Shown here in pieces: positions 14,374 through 20,699 of a stretch of 20,782 nucleotides of DNA. The notes below the pieces were generated by a model that was not told the DNA's origin, did no database searches, and saw nothing but the letters and a program-made list of their open reading frames with translations. Position 1 is the stretch's first letter. Every line of letters begins with the position of its first letter. Both the position numbers and the translations under genes were made by a program. This stretch comes from a virus, in IMG/VR virus record IMGVR_UViG_3300031523_000124, positions 1 to 20,782 of that record, one strand, 5' to 3'.

Positions 14374-14592
14374 TTATAGGCTCCTTTGGCGTGCTTGCTG
14401 CTCGTGGATCTGCTGACACTCCACACAGCGCACTGCGCTGGGGTAGGCCTGCAGCCTGCGCTTATCGATGGCGGTGTCACAATCCAAACAACAGCGTATG
14501 CCGTCGCGCACCACAGGCGTTGCCTGCTCGCGGTGGGTTTGTTGGCGTAGCAAGGCTTGGTCTCGCTGGCGGGCTTGGTCTGCAACGTCCAT
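14374..14592 (-). CDS. TraR/DksA C4-type zinc-finger protein
   Basis: 72 residues. A short helical N-terminus (DQARQRDQALLRQQTHREQA) precedes a C4 zinc finger with Cys35-LD-Cys38 (CCLDC) and Cys56-VE-Cys59 (RCVEC), the TraR/DksA arrangement. An I-D-K-R-R-L-x-A-Y-P loop between the pairs is typical. TraR and DksA bind in the secondary channel of RNA polymerase and alter transcription initiation. Small phage versions are common in P2-like and Mu-like late regions. It lies 2 bp from both neighbours in the lysis block. Whether it works on polymerase here or is only structural is not visible. Confidence 0.9.
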   Translation of the reverse strand: MDVADQARQRDQALLRQQTHREQATPVVRDGIRCCLDCDTAIDKRRLQAYPSAVRCVECQQIHEQQARQRSL

Positions 14593-14594
14593 GG

Positions 14595-15098
14595 CTAATC
14601 CAATAAACTGCTAGGAACAGGCGAGCCAGTGATGGCCGACGTTAGCTTGTTTCGGGTGCCTCGCTTTTCTGCACTACGCCCAATAGACCAAGTAGCACAG
14701 ATGCCACCCCATGCGGCCCAAAACTCGGTAGGCAAGTTAGCCAAGGGCTCTACAGTGACGCCCTCAACACCAAACAACTGCAGCAAACGGCCAGCAATGG
14801 GAAACAACACATAGTTAATGCCAATGAACAAAAGCCCTGCATACACCACCGTAGGCCGCGCACGCTTTGTGTAGTTATCGCCTTGGTTTAATTCGGCTAC
14901 CAGCACACGCTCTTTGGCTCCTAGCTCTGCACGGATGGTTTGCTCCACCTCAGAGTCACGCTTTTGCAGTAGCGTTTCGACGGCGAGTTTGAATTCCCTT
15001 TTTTCGTCAGGCGTTTCCATAAACCGATCGGCCACGTCTGCAATGCCACCAACCACTTTGGTTAGGCCGCCGCCTAAAATTTTGGTGATAAAACTCAT
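14595..15098 (-). CDS. Holin of the 3TM (GTA_holin_3TM) type
   Basis: 167 residues. An amphipathic N-terminus (about 1-25, ITKILGGGLTKVVGGIADVADRF) is followed by a charged helix to residue 75. Then come KRARPTVVYAGLLF and two hydrophobic segments at about 83-103 and 124-141. The N-x-x-TKRARPTV motif before the first strong membrane helix is the hallmark of this holin family. It should permeabilise or depolarise the inner membrane for the muralytic enzyme. The start overlaps the DUF5675 stop by 4 bp (ATGA), pairing it with the candidate lysis protein. Confidence 0.88.
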   Translation of the reverse strand: MSFITKILGGGLTKVVGGIADVADRFMETPDEKREFKLAVETLLQKRDSEVEQTIRAELGAKERVLVAELNQGDNYTKRARPTVVYAGLLFIGINYVLFPIAGRLLQLFGVEGVTVEPLANLPTEFWAAWGGICATWSIGRSAEKRGTRNKLTSAITGSPVPSSLLD

Positions 15099-15610
15099 GC
15101 GGCACCTCCTACTAGGCCATTGGCATCAATGGTTTTGTATTCGATAAATACCCGTTTGCCTGCGTTTAAGTGCGCACTCACACGGGTGTATAGGCGCTTG
15201 TAGGCAGCAGTAGATTTACCTAAAAAGGCGGTATTTACTTGGTTGTTGTTGGTGGTGTTGCCCACCAAATAACAAGCATCGGTGTGCTTTTCTGTATTGC
15301 CAATGTGGATGTACACGTAGGTGAAGTTGGGCACGTCTTGCACTTCTAAGTGATACGTAAACCATGGGTGCTTTTCGCGGTATTTAAGCGTAAGGCCGGA
15401 TTCTGCCTCACGAAATTTCACTTCATACACGCCATTGGGTATGCGGGTTTCGCCTGCCACTTTTTTGGCACGATGTTCATCTTCTAGCCCATGGCAAAAA
15501 AACTCACCGGCTACAAAGGTTAATGATTGAGTGGAATTGCCGTTGTCGCTATAACGCAGCACGTCAAGTTTTAAGGCATCGGTTGGTATTTGAAGGGTGG
15601 GTTGTGGCAT
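15095..15610 (-). CDS. DUF5675 family protein in the endolysin position
   Basis: 171 residues. Family features are FFCHGLEDEHRAKKVAGETRIPNGVYEVKF, seen as GLEDEHRAKKVAGETRIPNG, then HPWFTYHLEVQDVPNFTYVYIHIGNT and the DACYLVGN motif. The family often occupies the place of the endolysin next to holins in Mu-like phages. The conserved His, Glu and Cys residues would fit a peptidoglycan-active enzyme, but its chemistry is not known to me. It opens the lysis-packaging operon. Its ribosome binding site (GAGG) is in the distal arm of a perfect inverted repeat (15614-15643), so translation may be controlled. Confidence 0.85.
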   Translation of the reverse strand: MPQPTLQIPTDALKLDVLRYSDNGNSTQSLTFVAGEFFCHGLEDEHRAKKVAGETRIPNGVYEVKFREAESGLTLKYREKHPWFTYHLEVQDVPNFTYVYIHIGNTEKHTDACYLVGNTTNNNQVNTAFLGKSTAAYKRLYTRVSAHLNAGKRVFIEYKTIDANGLVGGAA

Positions 15611-15613
15611 GGT

Positions 15614-15643
15614 GGCCTCACTAGATTAAATGTCTGTGAGGCC
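15614..15643 (-). promoter_or_regulatory. Hairpin covering the ribosome binding site of the DUF5675 gene
   Basis: In the minus-strand mRNA GGCCUCAC and GUGAGGCC form a perfect 8-bp stem around a 14-nt loop, and AGA/UCU inside can extend it past a one-base bulge. The 3' arm contains GAGG, the only Shine-Dalgarno sequence, five bases before the AUG at 15610. There is no U tract, so it is not an intrinsic terminator. It would hold back translation of the first lysis gene. Confidence 0.65.
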
Positions 15644-15654
15644 AATTGTGGGGG

Positions 15655-15687
15655 ATTAGCTGTGGGGTGTGGGATTAAAGCGTTTGA
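15655..15687 (-). promoter_or_regulatory. Candidate activator-dependent late promoter of the lysis operon (Plys-like)
   Basis: The 20-bp motif at 15668-15687 matches 7827-7846 in 19 positions. Here the dyad is imperfect (TTAAAGCGTTTGAC on the plus strand). A GCTAAT on the minus strand (15660-15655) is a possible -10, but it is about 7 bp further from the motif than the TATAAC of the gpI copy. There is also a duplicated CCCCACA-type stretch between. The gene start lies 57 nt downstream of the motif. Mu has a C-dependent promoter before its lysis gene. Confidence 0.55.
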
Positions 15688-15702
15688 CTATTAATACATG
15701 GC

Positions 15703-17286
15703 TTATTCATTCTTAGCCTCTTGAGCACGCAATAGGTTGCTTTGAATGCCTTTGGTTGTTGGATGCTCTTCTCCCAAGGTGGCTAGGGCGCTTTTAAGGG
15801 CTTGCTCATAATAACCAATGGCTTTGTCGTACTCGCCCTTGGCTTTCCATGCCATGCCTAGGTTATTGCGATATGTTGCCACTTGAGGATGGTCTTCCCC
15901 AAAGGTGGCTAGATCGCTTTTAAGGGCTTGCTCATAATAACCAATGGCTTTGCCATACTCGCCTTTAGAGCACCATGCACTGCCTAGGTTATTGCGACGT
16001 GTTGCCACCTCAGGATGGCCTTCCCCAAAGGTGGCTAGGTCGCTTTTAAGGGCTTGCTCATAATAACCAATGGCTTTGTCGTACTCACCTTTAGAGGCCC
16101 ATGCAGTGCCTAGGTTATTGCGGTAAATTGCCACTGTAGGATGGTCTTCCCCAAAGGTGGCTAGGCCGCTTTTAAGGGCTTGCTCATAATAACCAAAGGC
16201 TTTGTCGTACTCACCTTTAGAGGCCCATGCAGTGCCTAGGCCATTGCGGTAAATTGCCACTGTAGGATGGTCTTCCCCAAAGGTGACTAGGCCGCTTTTA
16301 AGGGCTTGCTCATAATAACCAATGGCTTTGTCGTACTCGCCCTTGGTTTCCCATGCACCGCCTAGGTTATTGCGACGTAGTGCCACTCGAGTATGGCCTT
16401 CCCCAAAGGTGACTAGGTCGCTTTTAAGAGCTTGCTCACAATAACCCATGCCTTTGTCGAACTCGCCTTTAAGGTTCCATGCCAGGCCTAGGTTATTGCG
16501 AACTATTGCCACTGTAGGATGGTCTTCCCCAAAGGTGGCTAGGTCGCTTTTAAGGGCTTGCTCATAATAACCAATGGCTTTGTCGAACTCGGCTAAATTG
16601 GCTGATTTCTCTCCAGCATAGTTAGCGTAGCGGCCTATGTCAGGCCTAAGCTGAGTGGCCCGCTTGGCATGTGCAAAAGCCAACCGATATTCGATCTGAT
16701 CGTTGGCAATGTGGGCGCGTTGATAGGCGGCTTCTGCGGCGGCTTCAATATAACTTTGTGCAGACTCTTCCACCTTAGCTAAGGTGGCATCGGCTTTATT
16801 TTGATCACCAGCCTTTAGCGCGGCAATGGCCTCATCAAGAAGAACTTTTGGGATAATGCCTTGCTGATCTGTTAATTCTTCAATGCGCTGCTCAAGGTTT
16901 TTAACGTGAGTCTCATAGCTTGCATGGGGATCACTTAATTGAGTTTTCACCTCTGCTAATTGCTTGGTGAGGTCTTGAATGTCTCGTTTGCTGAGGGCCT
17001 GATCGATCAGTAATGTTTCAATTCTACCTTGCTTTTCTTCTAAGTCTTGTTTGTACTGTTCGTGGGTTATACCGACGGTAGTGTGATTTGTATTGCCTGT
17101 AAAGCTTTCTTGACGAACTGTATTACTATTGCCTTCAATAGTGGAAAATTGCCTACTGCTAACAATCGCTCCTTCGTCTTTAGTAGAGGAAAAAAACCAT
17201 TTGATGGCACCAAAAATCGCTGCTAATAAAAACAAACCGATGGTAATGATATTTGCATCACTAAGGCTTTTAAACCACTCCAGCAT
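15703..17286 (-). CDS. Membrane-anchored coiled-coil protein with seven TPR repeats (cargo)
   Basis: 527 residues. A membrane helix at about 12-32 (NIITIGLFLLAAIFGAIKWFF) is followed by a polar linker with EGNSNTVRQ and THEQYKQDLEEKQGRIE, and a coiled coil to about 140. Then come an Ala-rich helical segment and seven tandem 42-residue repeats that run to the last residue. The repeat consensus, YDKAIGYYEQALKS then LATFGEDHP and a NNLG-AW-KGE end, is the kinesin-light-chain type of TPR, a peptide-binding solenoid. With the N-terminus as anchor the TPRs would lie on one face of the inner membrane. It stands between the activator gene and the lysis genes with its own leader, not part of the Mu core. 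Its function is unknown. Confidence 0.88.
   Translation of the reverse strand: MLEWFKSLSDANIITIGLFLLAAIFGAIKWFFSSTKDEGAIVSSRQFSTIEGNSNTVRQESFTGNTNHTTVGITHEQYKQDLEEKQGRIETLLIDQALSKRDIQDLTKQLAEVKTQLSDPHASYETHVKNLEQRIEELTDQQGIIPKVLLDEAIAALKAGDQNKADATLAKVEESAQSYIEAAAEAAYQRAHIANDQIEYRLAFAHAKRATQLRPDIGRYANYAGEKSANLAEFDKAIGYYEQALKSDLATFGEDHPTVAIVRNNLGLAWNLKGEFDKGMGYCEQALKSDLVTFGEGHTRVALRRNNLGGAWETKGEYDKAIGYYEQALKSGLVTFGEDHPTVAIYRNGLGTAWASKGEYDKAFGYYEQALKSGLATFGEDHPTVAIYRNNLGTAWASKGEYDKAIGYYEQALKSDLATFGEGHPEVATRRNNLGSAWCSKGEYGKAIGYYEQALKSDLATFGEDHPQVATYRNNLGMAWKAKGEYDKAIGYYEQALKSALATLGEEHPTTKGIQSNLLRAQEAKNE
15706..16587. repeat. Seven tandem 126-bp repeats encoding the TPR array
   Basis: Seven in-frame units of 126 bp run from 16587 down to 15706, directly before the stop codon. 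The segment containing cataataaccaatgg recurs every 126 bases (about 15809, 15935, 16061, 16187, 16313, 16439 and 16565, with small changes). Units three and four are almost identical in DNA, including silent positions, which points to recent duplication or gene conversion. Confidence 0.95.
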
Positions 17287-17340
17287 TAAGTACTCCTTAT
17301 GGCATAACTTATATAGGAGTGTAAGGTAACAATTTTATAA
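17287..17340 (-). promoter_or_regulatory. Leader and probable promoter of the TPR gene
   Basis: On the minus strand a strong AAGGAG ribosome binding site lies about 8 bases before the ATG, in an AT-rich leader. TATAAA within the TTTATAAAAT stretch, or TATATAAG nearer the gene, could be a -10. No good -35 is seen, and the late-promoter dyad is absent. No terminator is visible after the Mor-family gene, so read-through from the early operon is also possible. Confidence 0.4.
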
Positions 17341-17415
17341 ATTTTTGTCTAACAGGTCACTGGTTGATGTGGCTTTCGTGGCGATAGGGGCATTCACATT
17401 ATTTGATGGTTGGCC

Positions 17416-17853
17416 TTACTGTTGTCCATTGAGTTTTAACTCAAATTGAACTTTGCCCACATGCAACTTCTTCTGTTGCGCCGCTATATTATAAATCTGC
17501 TGCCTCGTTAGTCCGTAACGCCTACCTAGTTCTTCAACATTACCGCTTTTCATTTGTTGCCAGATCAAGTTATCACGCAATGCACGACGCAGGGTTTCAT
17601 CCCTCGGTAAGTAGATTTGACGGCCACCAAAATAACTGGCCAATACGGTGATTAAATTTTGGGCCTTTTCTCTAGCCACTGCCTCTGGGTGTTTGTCCCT
17701 GCGATACAGGTGGTCTGTAAACACATCCACTAAGTCTGCTAAGGTATTAGGCCATGCCCTTGGATCGCCACGCACGGCATCGTCTAGATGGGCTAATAGG
17801 TCGTCTAAATCGGCATCAATGGGGTCGAATAGTTCGGTTTGGTTGTTGCTCAT
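17416..17853 (-). CDS. mor: Mor/C-family transcription activator
   Basis: 145 residues from MSNNQTELFD. This start is chosen because the ATG overlaps the GemA stop as ATGA and GAGGAGG lies about 8 bases upstream. The Mor family pattern is complete: an acidic N-terminus, then the dimerisation helix region (DLVDVFTDHL). After that come the FGGRQIYLPRDE strand and turn, and a C-terminal HTH (about 105-125, NVEELGRRYGLTRQQIYNIAA). In Mu, Mor switches on the middle promoter and the related C switches on the late promoters. Only one member is visible here, so it may act directly on the lysis and gpI promoters. It ends the early operon. Confidence 0.93.
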   Translation of the reverse strand: MSNNQTELFDPIDADLDDLLAHLDDAVRGDPRAWPNTLADLVDVFTDHLYRRDKHPEAVAREKAQNLITVLASYFGGRQIYLPRDETLRRALRDNLIWQQMKSGNVEELGRRYGLTRQQIYNIAAQQKKLHVGKVQFELKLNGQQ

Positions 17854-18308
17854 TGCGCCTCCTCTAGTCTCATTTTCCACCGTTTCAAATCCTCAATTAA
17901 TGGCGTTAACCAGCCCTCTGGTACAAACTCAAGGGCCTGCCAGCCTATGCCACCGTTGTGCTTCGCGGTCATACGTCTAATCCAGTTGCCTAAGCCGCGC
18001 TCGCTTCCATCTCGTATCAACCCTTGCTTAGCCATGCCGATCCATAACGCGCGTATTTTTTCGCGTTGGGTTTTTTCATCAAATGGGCGTTTACCACTTT
18101 TAGGGCTGTATTTATGCCCCTTGTTCTTTGGCTTCCAGCCGTGGTCTTTGAACCACTGCACAGCTTTATGTAAATCCATCACGCCCATATCAGCGCAGCT
18201 GGTTTTGCCTGTGGCCGAATTTAAGGAGCTGCGGTAGGTGTCGTCGTCTAGCATTAACTCTTTACGAGCAATGTGAACCTGCGCCATTAGTGAGTTACGG
18301 TTGCTCAT
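17850..18308 (-). CDS. gemA: GemA / gp16 family regulatory protein (DUF1018)
   Basis: 152 residues from MSNRNSLMAQVHIARKEL. The start is set by an ATGA overlap with the upstream stop; an in-frame Met six codons earlier is less likely. DUF1018 features are the N-terminal IARKELMLDDDTYRSSLNSATGKTS and the mid-region QREKIRALWIGMAKQGLIRDGSE, with the signature LWIGMAKQGLIRDGSE. GLGNWIRRMT then W-x-x-L at the end complete it. Mu GemA alters host gene expression and DNA supercoiling, and it lies before mor in Mu as here. The gene is translationally coupled on both sides. Confidence 0.93.
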   Translation of the reverse strand: MSNRNSLMAQVHIARKELMLDDDTYRSSLNSATGKTSCADMGVMDLHKAVQWFKDHGWKPKNKGHKYSPKSGKRPFDEKTQREKIRALWIGMAKQGLIRDGSERGLGNWIRRMTAKHNGGIGWQALEFVPEGWLTPLIEDLKRWKMRLEEAQ

Positions 18309-18547
18309 GGGTAAATGGCCCACCATACGTTACACTGGCCAACTTCGACCTTGCCTAAGGTGGTTTTACCCTTGATCATGCAGCCTGAATTAGGCAATGA
18401 TCTAGCGGCCTTGTCATGCTCTATATGCACGCTGACCTTGGTTTCGTTAATATGAACAGCAAGCACTTCGCACCCTTGATTTTCCAAATGACTTAAACAC
18501 GGAGCTACTTGATCGTGCCATTTTTGAGATATGGCTAAGCTGCTCAT
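18305..18547 (-). CDS. Small unknown early protein
   Basis: 80 residues from MSSLAISQKWHDQV, where the ATG overlaps the DUF3164 stop as ATGA; a start 11 codons earlier would overlap that gene more. Not recognised. It appears to be a single alpha/beta domain: a helix (HDQVAPCLSHLENQG), then two strands with EVLAVHIN and KVSVHIEH, then a Gly-rich turn and a C-terminal strand ending in VWWAIYP. It has three cysteines and no HTH or membrane segment. The outline resembles the 92-residue protein at 19433-19711. The position among early genes of a Mu-like phage fits a host-takeover protein, as a guess. Confidence 0.65.
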   Translation of the reverse strand: MSSLAISQKWHDQVAPCLSHLENQGCEVLAVHINETKVSVHIEHDKAARSLPNSGCMIKGKTTLGKVEVGQCNVWWAIYP

Positions 18548-19158
18548 AAAGCCGCCAAGTCTAATGCGATGGGTTGCCATGCATTCTCACCTACGCGCTT
18601 GTAAATGCGTACGTAGGCCTTGGTGCCGGTGATTTGCATACTGTCTGAAATGGCATCCATGGCGTTGACCCATGCCCCGTCATTGATATCTAAACGGCGT
18701 AGGCCCAACACACGGGCGGTGCTGATCTTGCCTTGCTTGTCCACTTGGAACGCATGCTCAATCAGGGCGCGAATGTTGGCCGAAGAACCTTCCGACCAGC
18801 TATGAATACACTGATCGATTAGTTCTTTGGCCACCTGTAAACGCTCATCAAACACCATGTGTTCTGCAATAGTGCGCTGGATTTTGTAGCGGCCGTCAAA
18901 GCTCAGTAACGTTACGTTGCCTTTATTACCGCCTATGTGCAGGTTGTACTTTTCGCCAGACAGCTCGATAAATGCGGCAATGTCATCAAATACTTCCTGT
19001 TTGAAGCTCACCATTTTGGCACGTAGGCCTTGGGCCTTTTCTACTATTTCAAGCACTAGATCATCGCGCACTAAGTCAATTTCACTCACAAGCTCTTTGG
19101 GCACTAAGTGCCCTGATTGGTTCTTTAAATAACCTTCTGGAATCGCTGAGATAGCCAT
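18544..19158 (-). CDS. DUF3164 family early protein
   Basis: 204 residues. The N-terminal IPEGYLKNQSGHLVPKELVSEIDLVRDDLV (key GYLKNQSGHLVPKELVSEID) is diagnostic of DUF3164. Also typical are FIELSGEKYNLHIGGNKGNVTLLSFDGRYK and the C-terminal RVLGLRRLDINDGAWVNAMDAI with TGTKAYVRIYKR. It occurs in nearly all Mu-like phages in the early region, and its function is unknown. AAGGAG precedes the ATG. The gene overlaps the end of the previous one by 34 bp and is coupled to the next by ATGA. The usual Gam host-nuclease inhibitor, often a neighbour of this gene, is not seen in the window. Confidence 0.9.
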   Translation of the reverse strand: MAISAIPEGYLKNQSGHLVPKELVSEIDLVRDDLVLEIVEKAQGLRAKMVSFKQEVFDDIAAFIELSGEKYNLHIGGNKGNVTLLSFDGRYKIQRTIAEHMVFDERLQVAKELIDQCIHSWSEGSSANIRALIEHAFQVDKQGKISTARVLGLRRLDINDGAWVNAMDAISDSMQITGTKAYVRIYKRVGENAWQPIALDLAAL

Positions 19159-19430
19159 GTTTCTGCTCCTTTTGTTAGAGTAAGTGGTTTAATAAAATCC
19201 ATAGGATCGCCGGTGTAGGCGTGGAGTCGATCACAAAGGATGGCTCGCGTGGTATCACCGTTGTCGTAGATTTCTAAGTGTTGAATGAGAAAGGATTCAG
19301 GGATCCGCTGGGCTTCATCTAAGCTATAGGTGAAGCGACCAGGGGTGCTAGTAGACCGCAAGCACAACACCTCAAGCCTGCGGCTTAGACCCACATCAAT
19401 GATGTAGTAACTAGGGTTTGTAGTGTCCAT
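19125..19430 (-). CDS. Unknown early protein
   Basis: 101 residues from MDTTNPSYYIIDVGLSRRLE. This start is preferred because GGAG lies nine bases upstream and it follows the previous stop by two bases; a Met six codons earlier is within the upstream gene. Not recognised. The content looks beta-rich at the start (YYIIDVGLSRRLEVLCLRS), then mixed, with an SFLIQHLEIYDNGDTTRAILCDRLHAYTG centre. No membrane segment or HTH is seen. It lies between the 92-residue unknown and DUF3164 in the early operon. Confidence 0.65.
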   Translation of the reverse strand: MDTTNPSYYIIDVGLSRRLEVLCLRSTSTPGRFTYSLDEAQRIPESFLIQHLEIYDNGDTTRAILCDRLHAYTGDPMDFIKPLTLTKGAETWLSQRFQKVI

Positions 19431-19432
19431 AG

Positions 19433-19711
19433 TTATCGCTCCGTCCATTCAACTTGGCAGCCTAAGTACTTAACACTGGCCAAGGTTCTATAAACGCCAT
19501 GTAAGTCCGCGCCACGTTTCTTCATCACACCTTTTAATTTTTCAGTGCGCCTTGTACGCTGAATTTCAATCACGGGTTTAGCGCAGGCTACGTTCACATC
19601 AAGTACCGTAAAGCCATCGGCCACCAGTTGTTTGATCACTGTGCCTGCGCAGGCCACACGCTCTAGCATGAGGCGGTTTTGTACGTTAATTGGGTTCTTT
19701 ATTGCATTCAT
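19433..19711 (-). CDS. Small unknown early protein, basic
   Basis: 92 residues, start at 19711 with GGAG about eight bases upstream and two bases after the HTH gene stop. Not recognised. It seems to be a compact alpha/beta domain: a helix with ERVACAGTVIKQLVADG, strand FTVLDVNV, strand VIEIQR, then a basic stretch (RTRRTEKLKGVMKKRG) and a final strand YLGCQVEW. The strand-turn-strand order and aromatic end are like the 80-residue protein downstream, which hints at distant relation. The basic middle could contact nucleic acid. Small proteins of this design are common in the early region of Mu-like phages. Confidence 0.65.
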   Translation of the reverse strand: MNAIKNPINVQNRLMLERVACAGTVIKQLVADGFTVLDVNVACAKPVIEIQRTRRTEKLKGVMKKRGADLHGVYRTLASVKYLGCQVEWTER

Positions 19712-19713
19712 AA

Positions 19714-20049
19714 TTACACTCCAAGGCTGTGAGGACAGCTGTTTCTACAAGCGCGAAACAACTTAACGCGCGTTGGGTTAGTGGCTGCAAAGGGTGCTTT
19801 CTGGTGGCCTAAGCATTTGTTTACGGCAAGCTCGCCCAGCACTGGGCAGCCTACGGTTGCGCCTAAATAGGCACCGCGCACTGCGGCTTCTACTTTGCTT
19901 ACGTCGCCTCTGTATTTATTGGCCAGCACTTGGTTCACTACCGCTGGGCTATAGCCAATTTCTTCACCTACAGCCTTTTGGCTTTTTGATACACATTGAG
20001 TGCGCAGTTCTGTAAGCCACAATGGCTGTGCATCTGTGGCTAAAATCAT
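19714..20049 (-). CDS. HTH transcriptional regulator with conserved cysteines
   Basis: 111 residues. The N-terminal XRE-like HTH is at about 22-48 (KSQKAVGEEIGYSPAVVNQVLANKYRGD, seen as GEEIGYSPAVVNQVLANKY). A VEAAVRGAYLGATVGCPVLGEL segment follows. Four cysteines come after the HTH (68, 79, 101, 105), ending in FRACRNSCPHS, and could bind a metal. This HTH-plus-Cys form is familiar from early regions of Mu-like phages and is not the main repressor. The ATG overlaps the upstream stop as ATGA, with GGAGG eight bases before it. It is likely a DNA-binding regulator of early genes. Confidence 0.8.
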   Translation of the reverse strand: MILATDAQPLWLTELRTQCVSKSQKAVGEEIGYSPAVVNQVLANKYRGDVSKVEAAVRGAYLGATVGCPVLGELAVNKCLGHQKAPFAATNPTRVKLFRACRNSCPHSLGV

Positions 20050-20699
20050 GAGCTTTCCTCCCTGTTTACCTTAGGCATCACTTTGCCTAGATTCGGATCA
20101 AAAACCTGCTTTACCTGCTGCACTTGTGGCGGTTTAGGGCCGGAGAACATGCTGGGTAAAAAATGATAGCGCGCACGCCGTGGGCTTAGGCCGCGTGAGC
20201 ATTCCGTTGTTTTAGCTAAATAACCTGCGTCGTATAAGTGTTTGATGTATTCCACAGCTACAGAAATCCTTATTGCCTTACGCTCGGTGCTAGCCGCAAG
20301 CATTAGATCCCAAGCATCAAAGTCGCCCATAATGCGCATGGCTCGCCAAAGTTGCTCACGGGCCATACCTTGAGGGCTTGGGGTGCCGTCCATGGTTAAT
20401 TGTGGTGTGTCTATCCCTACGTCGTTAATCAACTCGTAGACATGTTCACGCCTACAGCCACTCACATTAGCTACGGCCTTAACCGTTAAGTAATGCCCCT
20501 TTAATAGCCGGTCAACGTAGAGTTTAACGGTGCGATCTTTTACAGGAAGCGTTCTGTTAATCTCGCTAAGTAAGGCCTTACTGCTAAAGGTTTTTAGCTT
20601 GCGTATGGTTGCCCACATCACATCTGTGGTGCTTTTTGCGCCGCTAGCGATAAGGGGTACAGGCTTTTTGCCCATGCCTCGGTTTGTGTTAGGTACCAT
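20046..20699 (-). CDS. Unknown early protein with a winged-helix-like N-terminus
   Basis: 217 residues. Residues about 24-73 (TDVMWATIRKLKTFSSKALLSEIN, then VKDRTVKLYVDRLLKGHYLTV) have the spacing of a winged helix, with a SKALLSEIN / DRTVKLYVDRLL recognition pair. A second similar unit may lie at about 125-165 (REQLWRAMRIMGDFDAWDLML, AVEYIKHLYDAGYL). The C-terminus is basic and Pro-rich. Its place directly after the possible MuB-like gene and before the HTH gene is usual for uncharacterised early proteins of Mu-like phages. The ATG shares one base with the upstream TAA. Confidence 0.75.
   Translation of the reverse strand: MVPNTNRGMGKKPVPLIASGAKSTTDVMWATIRKLKTFSSKALLSEINRTLPVKDRTVKLYVDRLLKGHYLTVKAVANVSGCRREHVYELINDVGIDTPQLTMDGTPSPQGMAREQLWRAMRIMGDFDAWDLMLAASTERKAIRISVAVEYIKHLYDAGYLAKTTECSRGLSPRRARYHFLPSMFSGPKPPQVQQVKQVFDPNLGKVMPKVNREESS

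Noticed and set aside
14371-14419. Longer start for the DUF2730 protein.
   Set aside because: It would overlap the zinc-finger gene by about 45 bases, while the shorter start has AAAGGAG at good distance.
14247-14585. A 112-codon minus-strand frame across the zinc-finger and DUF2730 genes.
   Set aside because: Two well-recognised genes with proper ribosome sites cover the same bases in another frame, and the product resembles no protein.
15614-15643. The inverted repeat before DUF5675 as a terminator of the TPR gene.
   Set aside because: No T run follows in the direction of transcription, and the repeat is placed on the ribosome site of the next gene.
15706-16587. Regular 126-bp repeats could be read as a CRISPR-like or satellite array.
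   Set aside because: The units are direct, in frame, without spacers, and translate into a coherent TPR array; there are no palindromic short repeats.
17340-17415. A terminator after the Mor-family gene.
   Set aside because: Only a direct repeat (GCCAC-GAAA-GCCAC on the minus strand) is present; no inverted repeat with a T tract was found.
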